64,000 bases of DNA, taken from an uncultured Litoreibacter sp. GTDB taxonomy: Bacteria; Pseudomonadota; Alphaproteobacteria; Rhodobacterales; Rhodobacteraceae. The position numbers and the translations under genes were made by a program. The notes under the pieces are model-generated. The model was not told the origin of the DNA and searched no databases. It was given only the letters and a program-made list of their open reading frames with translations. The first letter of the stretch is position 1; each line of letters opens with the position of its first letter. Shown piece by piece: positions 53,710-62,876 of the stretch. The stretch covers positions 310,001-374,000 of the forward strand of contig CANNGL010000001.1 in NCBI GenBank assembly GCA_947504205.1, read 5' to 3'.

Positions 53710-54792
53710 CTAGGGGATAACGACAATATTGCCGGTATGTTGCTTCGCAACGAAGGCTGCCTGCGCGTCGTGCAGCTCAGATAGCGGGTAGGTGGCCGCC
53801 AATGCAGGGCGGATTTCTCCGGCTTCGATATAGCGGACCAGATTTTCAGTGATTTCCGGCGGGATGACGGTCGAGCCGAAAAAACTGAGGTCCCGCAGGT
53901 AGAGCGTGCGCAAATCCAGTTCAACCATAGGCCCAGCGATTGCCCCGGAACACACATACCGCCCGCCACGTTCCAGCACATCAATCAGCGCGGGCCAGTA
54001 GGAGCCACCGACCACATCCGCGATGACAGTAACTTTTTCCTGCCCAAGAGCCTTGCGCAAATCGGCGGGGTCGCGCGGCAGGATATGATCAGGACCCAGT
54101 TCAGCGACCTCTTTGTGTTTTGGCTCTGAGGCCATTGCAATCACACAGGCACCTCGTCGTTTGGCCAGTTGGACAAGTGCGCCTCCGACGCCGCCTGATG
54201 CGCCGGGCACAAGCACGGTGTCATGCTGTGTCACCTTCGCGCGGCTCAACATACCCTCTGCGGTTGAATAGGAGCAGCTTAATGTCGCAAGTTCGGCATC
54301 GCTAAGATCGGAAACCACAGTGATAGCGTTGCTGGCTGGGATCGTGGTATATTCGGCAAAGCCTCCGTTGCGTTCCGAGCCAAAGTATCCGGACTTACTT
54401 TTGTTGTCGGGATCGTGGGGGTCACGCAGCCAATTGTCACTGATTACCCGCTCACCAATTCTTTCGCTGTCGACACCTTCGCCCACTGCCACGATATACC
54501 CGCAGACGTCAGCGCCTTGAATGCGGGGGAACTCTATTGGTGCGGCGCCCCAGGTAGGATCTTCGTCGTTGACGTCTTCGTGGCCGCTGTCACTTGTGGC
54601 GCCACTTACGGCCTTGGAATACCAACCCGAGCGCGTGTTGACGTCGGTATTGTTCAGCCCGCACGCAGCCACCTTGATCAAGACCTCTCCGGCTTCAGGA
54701 TCGGGACGCGGCCAATCCGCTTGCCAGACCATCTTGTCCGGGCCGCCATGACCCATTGTGACCATCGCGTTCATTGTGTCAGGTAAAGTCAT
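53710..54792 (-). CDS. medium-chain dehydrogenase, quinone-oxidoreductase-like
   Basis: A 360-residue zinc-independent medium-chain reductase. The N-terminal GroES-like domain has VAACGLNNTDVNTRSGWY, and the NADPH-binding site is VPGASGGVGGALVQLAKRRG (20 residues). The Cys and His ligands of the catalytic zinc are missing, placing it with quinone oxidoreductases and enoyl reductases rather than alcohol dehydrogenases. An insert of about 25 residues (SGATSDSGHEDVNDEDPTWG) after the first domain is a subfamily feature. Substrate unknown. It stands alone, convergent with the kinase gene. Confidence 0.88.
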   Translation of the reverse strand: MTLPDTMNAMVTMGHGGPDKMVWQADWPRPDPEAGEVLIKVAACGLNNTDVNTRSGWYSKAVSGATSDSGHEDVNDEDPTWGAAPIEFPRIQGADVCGYIVAVGEGVDSERIGERVISDNWLRDPHDPDNKSKSGYFGSERNGGFAEYTTIPASNAITVVSDLSDAELATLSCSYSTAEGMLSRAKVTQHDTVLVPGASGGVGGALVQLAKRRGACVIAMASEPKHKEVAELGPDHILPRDPADLRKALGQEKVTVIADVVGGSYWPALIDVLERGGRYVCSGAIAGPMVELDLRTLYLRDLSFFGSTVIPPEITENLVRYIEAGEIRPALAATYPLSELHDAQAAFVAKQHTGNIVVIP

Positions 54793-55044
54793 TCGAAGTG
54801 CCTTCGTGGGATTGCATAGATCAGGACATTTCTATTCCTTTCTCTGTGGTCGAACAAAGATCGGATGGAAAAAGGTCCAGCACCAAAAAGCGTAGAGGAT
54901 CGCGGCGATTTAGCCCATAGCATTTCGTTGAGTTTGCCCTGCGTACATCTTCTAATCGCAAGACAAAGCCCTTAAGTCTGGCTAAGCAGTTTTAACCCAT
55001 CGTGTTTCGTGTTTCTCTGTTGTCAGCCCATGGAAGTCTCCCAG

Positions 55045-55770
55045 ATGGAATTATCTGAACAAACCCGCCAAAGTTGTATGTCCTGTCCGATCCGGCATCG
55101 TGCGGTTTGCGCGAGCTGTGATCCGGTTGAGTTCGAACGCCTTGAAGAGACAAAGTATTATCGGACCTACAGTCCGGGTCAGACGATCATGTGGAGCGGC
55201 GACCGGATGGAGTTTGTGGGCTCCGTTGTGTCAGGCACGGCCACAATAGAAAAAACGTTGGAAGATGGCCGAAAACAGACCGTTGGTCTGCTGTTGCCTT
55301 CGGATTTCATAGGCCGGCCCGGGCGGGATACTGCGATCTATGACGTGATGGCGATCAGCGAAGTTACACTGTGCTGCTTCCGCCGGAAGGGCTTCGAGGA
55401 ACTTGTCGAGGACACACCGCATATTGCGCAGCGGATGCTTGAGATGGCGCTTGATGAGTTGGACGCCGCGCGCGATTGGATGACGCTGTTGGGGCGCAAG
55501 ACGGCGCGTGAGAAGATCGCAACGTTTTTGACGATGATTGCAAGGCGCAGATCGACGCCCGGCTTTGAGAAGGATGACGGTGCGGTGCATATAGAGCTGC
55601 CGCTGACCCGTGAAGCAATGGCCGACTATCTTGGGCTGACTTTGGAGACGGTCAGTCGCCAGTTTTCAAAGCTCAAAAAGGATGGCGTTATCGTGCTTGA
55701 GGGTAAACGCAGCGTTATCATCCCCTCGCTGCCCGCGCTAATGGAAGAAGCCGGTGATGATGGCTGGTGA
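55045..55770 (+). CDS. fnrL: FnrL, oxygen-responsive Crp/Fnr regulator
   Basis: A 241-residue Fnr-type activator. N-terminal Cys11, Cys14, Cys22 and Cys25 (SCMSCPIRHRAVCASC) plus Cys110/Cys111 supply ligands for an oxygen-labile 4Fe-4S cluster. The effector domain, dimer helix and HTH follow; the recognition helix ETVSRQFSKL has the Glu-x-x-Ser-Arg pattern that reads TTGAT half-sites. The ATG at 55045 is preceded by GGAAG; two upstream ATG codons lack a ribosome binding site. It lies next to usp and cco genes, whose promoters carry matching FNR boxes. No FNR box is seen in its own upstream region. Confidence 0.94.
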   Translation: MELSEQTRQSCMSCPIRHRAVCASCDPVEFERLEETKYYRTYSPGQTIMWSGDRMEFVGSVVSGTATIEKTLEDGRKQTVGLLLPSDFIGRPGRDTAIYDVMAISEVTLCCFRRKGFEELVEDTPHIAQRMLEMALDELDAARDWMTLLGRKTAREKIATFLTMIARRRSTPGFEKDDGAVHIELPLTREAMADYLGLTLETVSRQFSKLKKDGVIVLEGKRSVIIPSLPALMEEAGDDGW

Positions 55771-55772
55771 AC

Positions 55773-56612
55773 TTAGTGGGCCATAAACACGGGCAAGCTC
55801 GCCCGCTGCAACATATCTCGGGTGACACCACCTAGCACCGCCTCTCTCAGGCGAGAATGACCATATGCACCCATCACGATCACATCGGCGCCGGTCTCGA
55901 CCGCGCGGCTTGAAAGCTGATCCGCGAGGGTTGAGTGGGTGCGCGCCAAAACATTGATCTCCGCACGGGCGCCCCAACGGGCAAGAAACTGAGCCAATCG
56001 TCCGCCCGGGTCGGAACGTTCTGGGCCATGCACCGGGGGATCAATGATGGAGATGTCGCATTCGCGCGCAGTTGTGATCAATGGCAATGCTTCGCGACAC
56101 GCCGCCAACGCTTCCAAACCATCATTCCAGGCCATCAGTACTCGCTTGAATTCACAAGAGCCTTTGAAGCCGTTCGGCACTGCCAAAACGGGCCGGTCTG
56201 CGCCAAAGATGCAGCCATCGAAGATCAGCTCATCAATACGGTCGGCCGTTGTCGCAAGGGGCAGGGGCAGGATAACCAGATCGAAAAATCTCAGATGGTC
56301 CGCGACATAGGGCTCTAATCCGGTGGCAAGCGTCGTGACAGCTTCGACATCCCAAGCGATGTCTTCAGATGACAATCTGTTTCGGACCGATTGTTCCAGT
56401 TCGCTGGCTTGATCTTGCGCAAACTCGAGATTGCTCTGGATCGCGATCGCGTGGGCACCGGCATAGTAAAAGCCTGGCTCGGTGCGATCGACCCCGATGC
56501 AGACGATATGCAGATGCGCGTCCCACTTCCGCGCAGCGCTGATCGCCAGCTCCAAGGTTTCGTGATGGGCGGTGGGGTTATGCAGCACGGTCGCGATGGA
56601 TTTGTAGTACAT
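55773..56612 (-). CDS. tandem universal stress protein (UspA family)
   Basis: A 279-residue cytoplasmic protein with two Usp domains. The second carries the ATP-binding signature GAYGHSRLREAVLGG; the first lacks it, as is usual in tandem forms. The ATG at 56612 has GGGAG nine bases upstream; the longer frame to 56681 is unsupported. It converges on fnrL with a 2-base gap and is divergent from ccoN, with the FNR box at 56701-56714 almost exactly midway between the two start codons, so FnrL may control both. Confidence 0.92.
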   Translation of the reverse strand: MYYKSIATVLHNPTAHHETLELAISAARKWDAHLHIVCIGVDRTEPGFYYAGAHAIAIQSNLEFAQDQASELEQSVRNRLSSEDIAWDVEAVTTLATGLEPYVADHLRFFDLVILPLPLATTADRIDELIFDGCIFGADRPVLAVPNGFKGSCEFKRVLMAWNDGLEALAACREALPLITTARECDISIIDPPVHGPERSDPGGRLAQFLARWGARAEINVLARTHSTLADQLSSRAVETGADVIVMGAYGHSRLREAVLGGVTRDMLQRASLPVFMAH

Positions 56613-56700
56613 TGAATTGGCTCCCTTGGATTGCCCTGACGATGCGGGCGTTCCGGGCATCTCGTCTTTGATCCATCTCAAATGGCAACTTCAGAAACTA

Positions 56701-56714
56701 TTGACACAGATCAA
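56701..56714. promoter_or_regulatory. FNR box upstream of ccoN
   Basis: TTGACACAGATCAA fits the FnrL consensus TTGAY-N4-RTCAA. Its centre is about 96 bases upstream of ccoN and about 95 from usp. A class II promoter with the box at -41.5 would put transcription start near 56749. Confidence 0.9.
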
Positions 56715-56803
56715 GGCGGCTCGACCTGACGCTTGGCAAAACAGCCTCACGAACAGGTCGGGTGCGCTGGGGTTTGGCGTGCCGATGGAAAGAAGGAATC
56801 GTC

Positions 56804-58402
56804 ATGCTGAACTACGTAAAGCTCGTGGCTTTGGGCCTGGTGTTCTTGTTTGCCGCGCTGGCTGCCGACTGGGGCCGGGATTTGGCATATCAAGTTCACG
56901 CATTGATCATTATGGCCGTGTCAGGTGGAATGTTCGTCTGGATTTTGCGCCGTACGGATGAGCGGACTTCGATGCCCGACGCATCCGGGTATATGGACGG
57001 CGTCATTCGGGCAGGGGTAATCGCTACAGGGTTTTGGGGCGTTGTGGGTTTTCTGGTGGGTGTCGTTATCGCCTTTCAGTTGGCCTTTCCGGCTCTGAAC
57101 ATCGATTGGGCACAACCTTTCGCGAATTTCGGACGTCTGAGACCGCTACACACATCCGCGGTCATTTTCGCGTTTGGAGGCAATGCGCTGATCATGTCCT
57201 CCTTCTATATCGTGCAGCGCACATGCGGCGCGCGCCTTTGGGGCGGCAATCTCGCCTGGTTCGTTTTCTGGGGATACCAACTGTTCATCGTGCTGGCGGC
57301 GACGGGCTATGTGCTTGGGGCCACGCAATCAAAAGAATATGCCGAGCCTGAATGGTATGTCGATATCTGGCTGACCATTGTCTGGGTCGCGTTTCTGGCG
57401 GTCTATCTGGGCACAATTTTCATGCGCAGGGAACGCCATATCTACGTCGCGAACTGGTTCCTGTTGAGCTTCATCATCACCGTAGCGATGCTGCATATCG
57501 TCAATAACCTGTCCATTCCTGTCTCAATCTGGGGCTCGAAGTCGGTTCAGGTGTTCTCGGGTGTGCAAGATGCCATGACCCAGTGGTGGTACGGCCACAA
57601 CGCTGTTGGCTTCTTCCTAACGGCCGGGTTCCTGGGGATGATGTACTACTTTGTGCCCAAACAAGCCGGACGGCCGGTCTATTCCTATAAACTCAGCATC
57701 ATTCACTTCTGGGCTCTGATCTTCCTATACATCTGGGCGGGTCCTCACCACTTGCACTACACCGCCTTGCCGGACTGGGCCTCGACCCTTGGCATGGTTT
57801 TCTCGATCATCCTGTGGATGCCGAGCTGGGGAGGTATGATCAATGGCCTGATGACCCTGCAAGGGGCATGGGACAAACTGCGCACCGATCCAATCATTCG
57901 GATGATGGTTGTGAGCCTTGCCTTCTACGGCATGTCTACCTTTGAAGGACCGATGATGTCGATCCGTGCGGTCAACTCACTCAGCCATTACACTGACTGG
58001 ACCATCGGTCACGTGCATTCTGGCGCCTTGGGTTGGAACGGCATGATCACCTTCGGTGCGCTCTACTTCCTGACGCCAAAACTCTGGGGTCGCGCACAGA
58101 TGTATTCCATGAGTGCGATCAACTGGCACTTCTGGCTCGCCACGATTGGCATCGTGCTCTACGCGGCCTCGATGTGGGTGACGGGCATCATGGAAGGTCT
58201 GATGTGGCGTGAAGTCGACGACCAAGGCTTCCTGGTGAACTCTTTCGCTGACACCGTCAGCGCCAAGTTCCCGATGTACGTCGTGCGGGGGTTGGGCGGA
58301 GTGCTCTATCTGAGCGGTGCACTGATCATGGTCTGGAATATGTGGATGACAATCCGAGGCGGGAGCAAAGTCTCCGCCCCAGTTGGCGTCCCGGCAGAAT
58401 AA
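56804..58402 (+). CDS. ccoN: cbb3-type cytochrome c oxidase subunit I
   Basis: A 532-residue catalytic subunit with 12 transmembrane helices that reduces oxygen at very low concentration. Heme b and binuclear-centre His are in [44 protein letters not shown] and [13 protein letters not shown]. The start [13 protein letters not shown] matches relatives, and AAGAAGGA precedes the ATG at 56804; the open frame upstream is not used. First gene of ccoNOQP. Confidence 0.98.
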   Translation: MLNYVKLVALGLVFLFAALAADWGRDLAYQVHALIIMAVSGGMFVWILRRTDERTSMPDASGYMDGVIRAGVIATGFWGVVGFLVGVVIAFQLAFPALNIDWAQPFANFGRLRPLHTSAVIFAFGGNALIMSSFYIVQRTCGARLWGGNLAWFVFWGYQLFIVLAATGYVLGATQSKEYAEPEWYVDIWLTIVWVAFLAVYLGTIFMRRERHIYVANWFLLSFIITVAMLHIVNNLSIPVSIWGSKSVQVFSGVQDAMTQWWYGHNAVGFFLTAGFLGMMYYFVPKQAGRPVYSYKLSIIHFWALIFLYIWAGPHHLHYTALPDWASTLGMVFSIILWMPSWGGMINGLMTLQGAWDKLRTDPIIRMMVVSLAFYGMSTFEGPMMSIRAVNSLSHYTDWTIGHVHSGALGWNGMITFGALYFLTPKLWGRAQMYSMSAINWHFWLATIGIVLYAASMWVTGIMEGLMWREVDDQGFLVNSFADTVSAKFPMYVVRGLGGVLYLSGALIMVWNMWMTIRGGSKVSAPVGVPAE

Positions 58403-58414
58403 GGAGCGAGATCA

Positions 58415-59140
58415 ATGGCATTTCTCACCAAACACCAAATCCTTGAACGCAGCCCGACACTGCTTCTTGTCTTCTCGTTCCTCGTCGTCTCGGTCGGCGG
58501 CATCGTGGAAATCGCACCACTTTTCTATCTCGAAAACACGATCGAGGAAGTGGATGGCGTGCGGCCCTACAGTCCGTTGGAATTGACCGGGCGCGACATC
58601 TACGTCCGCGAGGGCTGCTATGTTTGCCATTCGCAGATGATCCGTCCCATGCGAGATGAGGTCGAACGTTATGGGCATTACTCGCTGGCGGCTGAATCCA
58701 TGTATGATCATCCGCATCAATGGGGCTCGAAACGCACGGGGCCTGATGTGGCACGTGTCGGCGGTCGCTACTCGGACGCGTGGCATGTTGATCACCTGAA
58801 TGACCCGCAATCCGTTGTGCCGGAATCGATCATGCCCAAATACGCCTTTCTCGGTCGAACACCGATTGATGGCCAATATGTGGGTGAGTTGATGGAGACG
58901 CACCGCATGGTCGGCGTGCCATATACTGATGAGATGATCGAACAGGCGCGGGCAGACTTCGCAGTTCAGGCTGACCCGGATGAAGACTGGGATGGATTGC
59001 TCGAGCGGTATCCCGGTGCGGTCGTCAGCAACTTTGATGGCCAGCCCGGTATCACCGAAATGGATGCGCTGATCGCCTATCTTCAAATGCTCGGAACGCT
59101 GGTCGATTTCTCGACCTTCGTGCCGGATGCAAGTCGCTAA
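58415..59140 (+). CDS. ccoO: cbb3 oxidase subunit II, mono-heme c
   Basis: A 241-residue membrane-anchored cytochrome c with one N-terminal helix and a CYVCH heme site (Cys68, Cys71, His72). [17 protein letters not shown] and LMPKY-like SIMPKYAFL (axial Met) are present. It lies 12 bases after ccoN. The 321-residue frame opposite it is a shadow. Confidence 0.98.
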   Translation: MAFLTKHQILERSPTLLLVFSFLVVSVGGIVEIAPLFYLENTIEEVDGVRPYSPLELTGRDIYVREGCYVCHSQMIRPMRDEVERYGHYSLAAESMYDHPHQWGSKRTGPDVARVGGRYSDAWHVDHLNDPQSVVPESIMPKYAFLGRTPIDGQYVGELMETHRMVGVPYTDEMIEQARADFAVQADPDEDWDGLLERYPGAVVSNFDGQPGITEMDALIAYLQMLGTLVDFSTFVPDASR

Positions 59141-59152
59141 GGAGCCCTGAAC

Positions 59153-59380
59153 ATGGAAACCTATTCTTTTCTCAGAGAGTTGGCTGACAGCTGGGTTTTG
59201 CTGGCTCTGACGGCGTTTTTCATAGGCACGATTTTCTGGGCGTTTCGTCCCGGAAGCCGCGCCACCCACCAAGACACATCGAATATTCCATTTCGCAATG
59301 ACACGTTGCCCTGCGGAAAAGAGTGCGAGGGTCGTTCTTGTGGTGAGACTGGCAAATTCGATCTGGAGGCAGGTCAATGA
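59153..59380 (+). CDS. ccoQ: cbb3 oxidase small subunit CcoQ
   Basis: A 75-residue single-helix protein (METYSFLRELADSWVLL then ALTAFFIGTIFWAFRPG) that stabilises the oxidase. The C-terminal tail has Cys residues (LPCGKECEGRSCGE), more than usual for CcoQ. Its stop overlaps ccoP as ATGA. Confidence 0.92.
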   Translation: METYSFLRELADSWVLLALTAFFIGTIFWAFRPGSRATHQDTSNIPFRNDTLPCGKECEGRSCGETGKFDLEAGQ

Positions 59381-60240
59381 GTGAGCAAGATATTGACAAG
59401 GAAACAGGGATCGAGACCACAGGTCACGATTGGGACGGGATCAGAGAACTGAATAACCCGCTACCTCGTTGGTGGCTCTGGTGCTTCTATCTCACGATTA
59501 TCTGGGGCATCGGCTACACAATCGCCTATCCTGCATGGCCTTTGGTTTCACAGGCGACAAGCGGACTGCTTGGGTACTCCACGCGGGCCGAGGTCGCGGA
59601 AGAGATCGCGAGGTTTGAGCAGAAAAACAGCGCGCTTCGGACAGAACTCGCAAATGTCGAGCTGGCTGCGTTGAGCGAGAATGCGGATCTCAACAGGTAT
59701 GCCGTTGCAGGGGGTGCTGCTGTGTTTCGGACTTACTGTTCACAGTGCCATGGCTCGGGTGCGGCAGGGGCGAAAGGGTATCCCAACTTGCTCGATGACG
59801 ACTGGTTGTGGGGCGGAGAACTGGACCAGATCGCCTACACCGTGCGTCACGGCATAAGAAATGAAGTTGATGCAGATGCCCATTGGTCGCAAATGCCTGC
59901 CTTCGGTGAGATTCTGGAAGAAGATGAGATCGGTCAGGTCGTCCAACACGTCATGGCTTTGTCGGGCCAGGAGCATGAGGCGAACCTCGCCAGTCAGGGT
60001 GCTGTGATCTTTGAAGAACAATGCTCCGCCTGCCACGGCGAAGCTGGTTTGGGGGATCGGGAGCAGGGCGCACCCAACCTGACGGATGCCATCTGGCTTT
60101 ATGGGGGGGACACCGACAGTCTGACCCAGACAGTCACTTATTCACGCTTTGGCGTCATGCCGCCCTGGGGGGATCGTTTGGGCGAAGCTGACGTGAAGGC
60201 GGTCGCTGCCTATGTCCACCAATTGGGCGGCGGCGAATAG
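59377..60240 (+). CDS. ccoP: cbb3 oxidase subunit III, di-heme c
   Basis: A 287-residue subunit with an N-terminal helix (about 32-50) and two heme c sites, CSQCH (121-125) and CSACH (216-220), with axial Met candidates SQMPAFG and GVMPPWG. It takes electrons from cytochrome c to CcoO. Overlaps ccoQ by four bases. A strong terminator follows. Confidence 0.98.
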   Translation: MSEQDIDKETGIETTGHDWDGIRELNNPLPRWWLWCFYLTIIWGIGYTIAYPAWPLVSQATSGLLGYSTRAEVAEEIARFEQKNSALRTELANVELAALSENADLNRYAVAGGAAVFRTYCSQCHGSGAAGAKGYPNLLDDDWLWGGELDQIAYTVRHGIRNEVDADAHWSQMPAFGEILEEDEIGQVVQHVMALSGQEHEANLASQGAVIFEEQCSACHGEAGLGDREQGAPNLTDAIWLYGGDTDSLTQTVTYSRFGVMPPWGDRLGEADVKAVAAYVHQLGGGE

Positions 60241-60289
60241 CAATATCTAACCTCGCTGGGGAGGGTTTGCGCGACCGGTTCGCGCAAAG

Positions 60290-60338
60290 AACCCCGGCCT
60301 CAGGACCTGTTCGCACCTTTCCTGAGGCCGGGGTTTTT
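60290..60338 (+). terminator. strong terminator after ccoP
   Basis: CCCCGGCCTCAGGA (60292-60305) pairs perfectly with TCCTGAGGCCGGGG (60320-60333), with AA/TT extension and a five-T tail. A smaller hairpin TTTGCGCG / CGCGCAAA (60266-60273, 60281-60288) precedes it. It ends ccoNOQP. Confidence 0.92.
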
Positions 60339-60406
60339 CCGTGCTCAAGTGAATGTGATGCCTATTCCTGCGGATCGCGGGTCATACTGCCGCCAACTGT
60401 CAGCCG

Positions 60407-60919
60407 ATGATTGGACGCGGGATGAAAAAGCAGAGCAAAAAAGTTATACGAAAGCCCAAGCAAAAGAGCTCAACCTCGGGCCAAAGTGGGTCGACCCTGA
60501 ATCGGCGGACCTTTCTGAAATTTGGCCGGGTTGCTGCCATAGCGGTGCCTGTCCTGGGTGTTGCCGGTTATTTCTCCGTTCAGTCAGTGCAGGCGACGAT
60601 CTGCGAAGCGGATCTCAGTAAGATCGGCAACGGCCGTCCGGCAATTGTGCAAATCCACGATCCCAATTGCCCGGTTTGTCGGACGCTCCAAAAGCAATCT
60701 CGCAAGGCATTGAAAAGCTTTGAAGATGGCAGTTTCGAATTTCTGGTTGCCAACATTAAAACGGCTGAGGGCGGTGCGTTGGCGGCGAACCATGGCGTAC
60801 CGCATGTAACCTTGCTGTTGTTCGATGGCCGGGGAGAAATGGTGCAGATTGTACGTGGCACGAGTAGTGTCGAAGAGCTGCGTGAGATCTTCGGCGCGCA
60901 TCTTGGCGTAAGTAGTTAG
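60407..60919 (+). CDS. membrane-anchored thioredoxin-like protein in cco locus
   Basis: Up to 170 residues. A basic N terminus leads to a twin-arginine-like NRRTFLKFG (32-40) and a hydrophobic helix VAAIAVPVLGVAGYFSV, then a thioredoxin-like domain with DPNCPVCRTLQKQS (Cys88, Cys91). The CPVC motif and periplasmic orientation suggest a thiol oxidoreductase, possibly serving Cu or heme c insertion in the oxidase. The start may be the ATG at 60407 or the one at 60422. It lies between the ccoP terminator and the ccoG FNR box, so it is part of the island but may have its own promoter. Not a standard cco gene. Confidence 0.78.
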   Translation: MIGRGMKKQSKKVIRKPKQKSSTSGQSGSTLNRRTFLKFGRVAAIAVPVLGVAGYFSVQSVQATICEADLSKIGNGRPAIVQIHDPNCPVCRTLQKQSRKALKSFEDGSFEFLVANIKTAEGGALAANHGVPHVTLLLFDGRGEMVQIVRGTSSVEELREIFGAHLGVSS

Positions 60920-60933
60920 TCACCACGAAAAAC

Positions 60934-60947
60934 TTGACCCAGATCAA
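60934..60947. promoter_or_regulatory. FNR box upstream of ccoG
   Basis: TTGACCCAGATCAA fits TTGAY-N4-RTCAA and differs from the ccoN box at two central bases. Its centre is about 65 bases upstream of the ccoG start. Predicted class II transcription start is near 60982. Confidence 0.9.
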
Positions 60948-61005
60948 AGCTTGCCCCGGGTGTGGCCGCTAAACAGACTTTGCGAACAGGTCTGGAGTTG
61001 CGTCA

Positions 61006-62421
61006 ATGAGCGCCGACACACCACCCCCACTCTATGCTCCGCAGGAGCCAATTTTCCCCCGCCGCGTGCAGGGCTTTTTCCGCACGTTCAAGTGGTGGAT
61101 CATGGCTGTAACGCTGGGCATCTATTACCTGACCCCCTGGATCCGCTGGGACCGGGGACCTAATCTCCCTGACCAGGCAGTTCTGGTCGACTTGGCCGGG
61201 CGCCGCTTCTACTTTTTCTGGATCGAGATTTGGCCGCACGAGTTCTATTTCGTTGCGGGTTTGTTGATCATGGCTGGGCTCGGCCTCTTTTTATTCACCT
61301 CGGCGCTGGGCCGGGTCTGGTGCGGCTATACATGTCCTCAAACCGTGTGGACGGACCTGTTCATTCTGGTGGAGCGATGGATTGAAGGCGACCGGAACGC
61401 GAGGGTGCGCCTCTGGAATGCCAAGTGGGACGCCAAGAAATGGCGGCTGCGGTTAACCAAATGGGCGGTCTGGTTCGTGATTGCTGTTGCGACCGGCGGT
61501 GCCTGGGTTTTCTACTTCACCGATGCCCCACAGCTAGCGCGCGATCTGTTGTCATTTCAGGCCCATCCTGTTGCCTACATGACCATTGCTATTCTGACCG
61601 CGACGACGTTCCTGTTTGGCGGGTTCATGCGCGAACAGGTTTGCATCTACATGTGTCCCTGGCCGCGCATCCAAGGCGCCATGATGGACGACGCGACTTT
61701 GACTGTGGCTTATCGCGATTGGCGCGGCGAGCCGCGCGGCAAGAAGCATGAGGGTACCACCGGCGATTGCATCGACTGTATGGCCTGCGTGAATGTTTGC
61801 CCGATGGGCATCGACATCCGTGACGGGCAGCAAATGGAATGCATCACTTGTGCTCTGTGCATTGATGCCTGCGATGATGTCATGACAAAGATCGGCAAAC
61901 CACGCGGGTTGATCGACTATCTGGCACTCGCTGACGAACCACGCGAACGGGCAGGGGCCGCGCCTCGCCCCATCTGGAAGCACGTGCTGCGCCCGCGCAC
62001 CATACTTTATACGATCCTGTGGTCCTTGGTGGGTTTTGGTCTGCTGTTCGCATTGTTCATCCGGTCAGACATCGATCTGACAGTGGAGGCCGTGCGCAAC
62101 CCGACATTCGTGACCTTGTCAGATGGCTCGATCCGGAATGTCTATACCCTGCGTCTGCGCAACAAGCATGGCGAGCCGCGCGATTTCCGGGTGTCGCTTT
62201 CCTCCGAAGAAATCCTGCGTATCAATCTTGAAGCTGATCGTCGCAACCTGATCACTGTCGATCCTGACAGCACAACCCAGCAACGTGTCTATGTCACAGC
62301 GCGTCCGCAGGATCCTGCAGCACGTCTGGACCGCACGGAGCTCCGCTTCTGGGTCGAAGATATTGAGAGCGGCGAGCGCGCATATCGAAACTCTGTCTTT
62401 AATGGAAAGGTGTCACCATGA
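61006..62421 (+). CDS. ccoG: cbb3 oxidase assembly iron-sulfur protein CcoG (RdxA/FixG)
   Basis: A 471-residue membrane protein with about five segments and two 4Fe-4S clusters (CIDCMACVNVCP and CITCALCIDACDD). The CXXXCP motif TCPQTVWTD-adjacent Cys and CMCPWPR are also present. It reduces copper for insertion into CcoN. Preceded by the FNR box at 60934. Confidence 0.97.
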   Translation: MSADTPPPLYAPQEPIFPRRVQGFFRTFKWWIMAVTLGIYYLTPWIRWDRGPNLPDQAVLVDLAGRRFYFFWIEIWPHEFYFVAGLLIMAGLGLFLFTSALGRVWCGYTCPQTVWTDLFILVERWIEGDRNARVRLWNAKWDAKKWRLRLTKWAVWFVIAVATGGAWVFYFTDAPQLARDLLSFQAHPVAYMTIAILTATTFLFGGFMREQVCIYMCPWPRIQGAMMDDATLTVAYRDWRGEPRGKKHEGTTGDCIDCMACVNVCPMGIDIRDGQQMECITCALCIDACDDVMTKIGKPRGLIDYLALADEPRERAGAAPRPIWKHVLRPRTILYTILWSLVGFGLLFALFIRSDIDLTVEAVRNPTFVTLSDGSIRNVYTLRLRNKHGEPRDFRVSLSSEEILRINLEADRRNLITVDPDSTTQQRVYVTARPQDPAARLDRTELRFWVEDIESGERAYRNSVFNGKVSP

Positions 62422-62876
62422 CCGAAGCACGTCCTTTGACAGGTCGCAAAGTTCTGCTGATCGTCTGCTCAGCTTTTGCAGTGATCATCGCCGTGAATCT
62501 GACGCTTGCGTTCAAGGCTGTTTCGACGTTTCCCGGGTTGGAGACACGAAATTCATATGTGGCCAGCCAATCCTTTGATGCCGACCGCTCTGCACAGCTG
62601 GCCTTGGGTTGGGATGTATCAGCAACTGCGCAGGAGGACACGCTGCGCCTGAGTATTCGCAAGGATGGTCAACCGGTCGAGGCTGAAATCGCTTCAGCCG
62701 TTTTGGGTCGTGCGACCAATGTGGCGCAGGATCAGACCCCTGAATTGGTTTTCGACGGTCAGGATTTCACAGCTCCCGTCCAGCTTGCGGCTGGCAATTG
62801 GAACCTGAGGCTGGTCGCGCTCGCTGAAGACGGCACCGAGTTCCGACAACGGGTTATCGTGAAGGTCCGCCGGTGA
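62418..62876 (+). CDS. ccoH: cbb3 oxidase assembly protein CcoH (FixH)
   Basis: A 152-residue single-pass membrane protein (LLIVCSAFAVIIAVNLTLA near the N terminus) with a periplasmic beta domain; it stabilises assembly intermediates of the oxidase. Overlaps ccoG by ATGA and ccoI by GTGA. Confidence 0.95.
   Translation: MTEARPLTGRKVLLIVCSAFAVIIAVNLTLAFKAVSTFPGLETRNSYVASQSFDADRSAQLALGWDVSATAQEDTLRLSIRKDGQPVEAEIASAVLGRATNVAQDQTPELVFDGQDFTAPVQLAAGNWNLRLVALAEDGTEFRQRVIVKVRR

Noticed and set aside
58412-59377. 321-residue frame antisense to ccoO and ccoQ
   Set aside because: The sense strand encodes intact cbb3 subunits with heme motifs; the antisense frame is a high-GC shadow.
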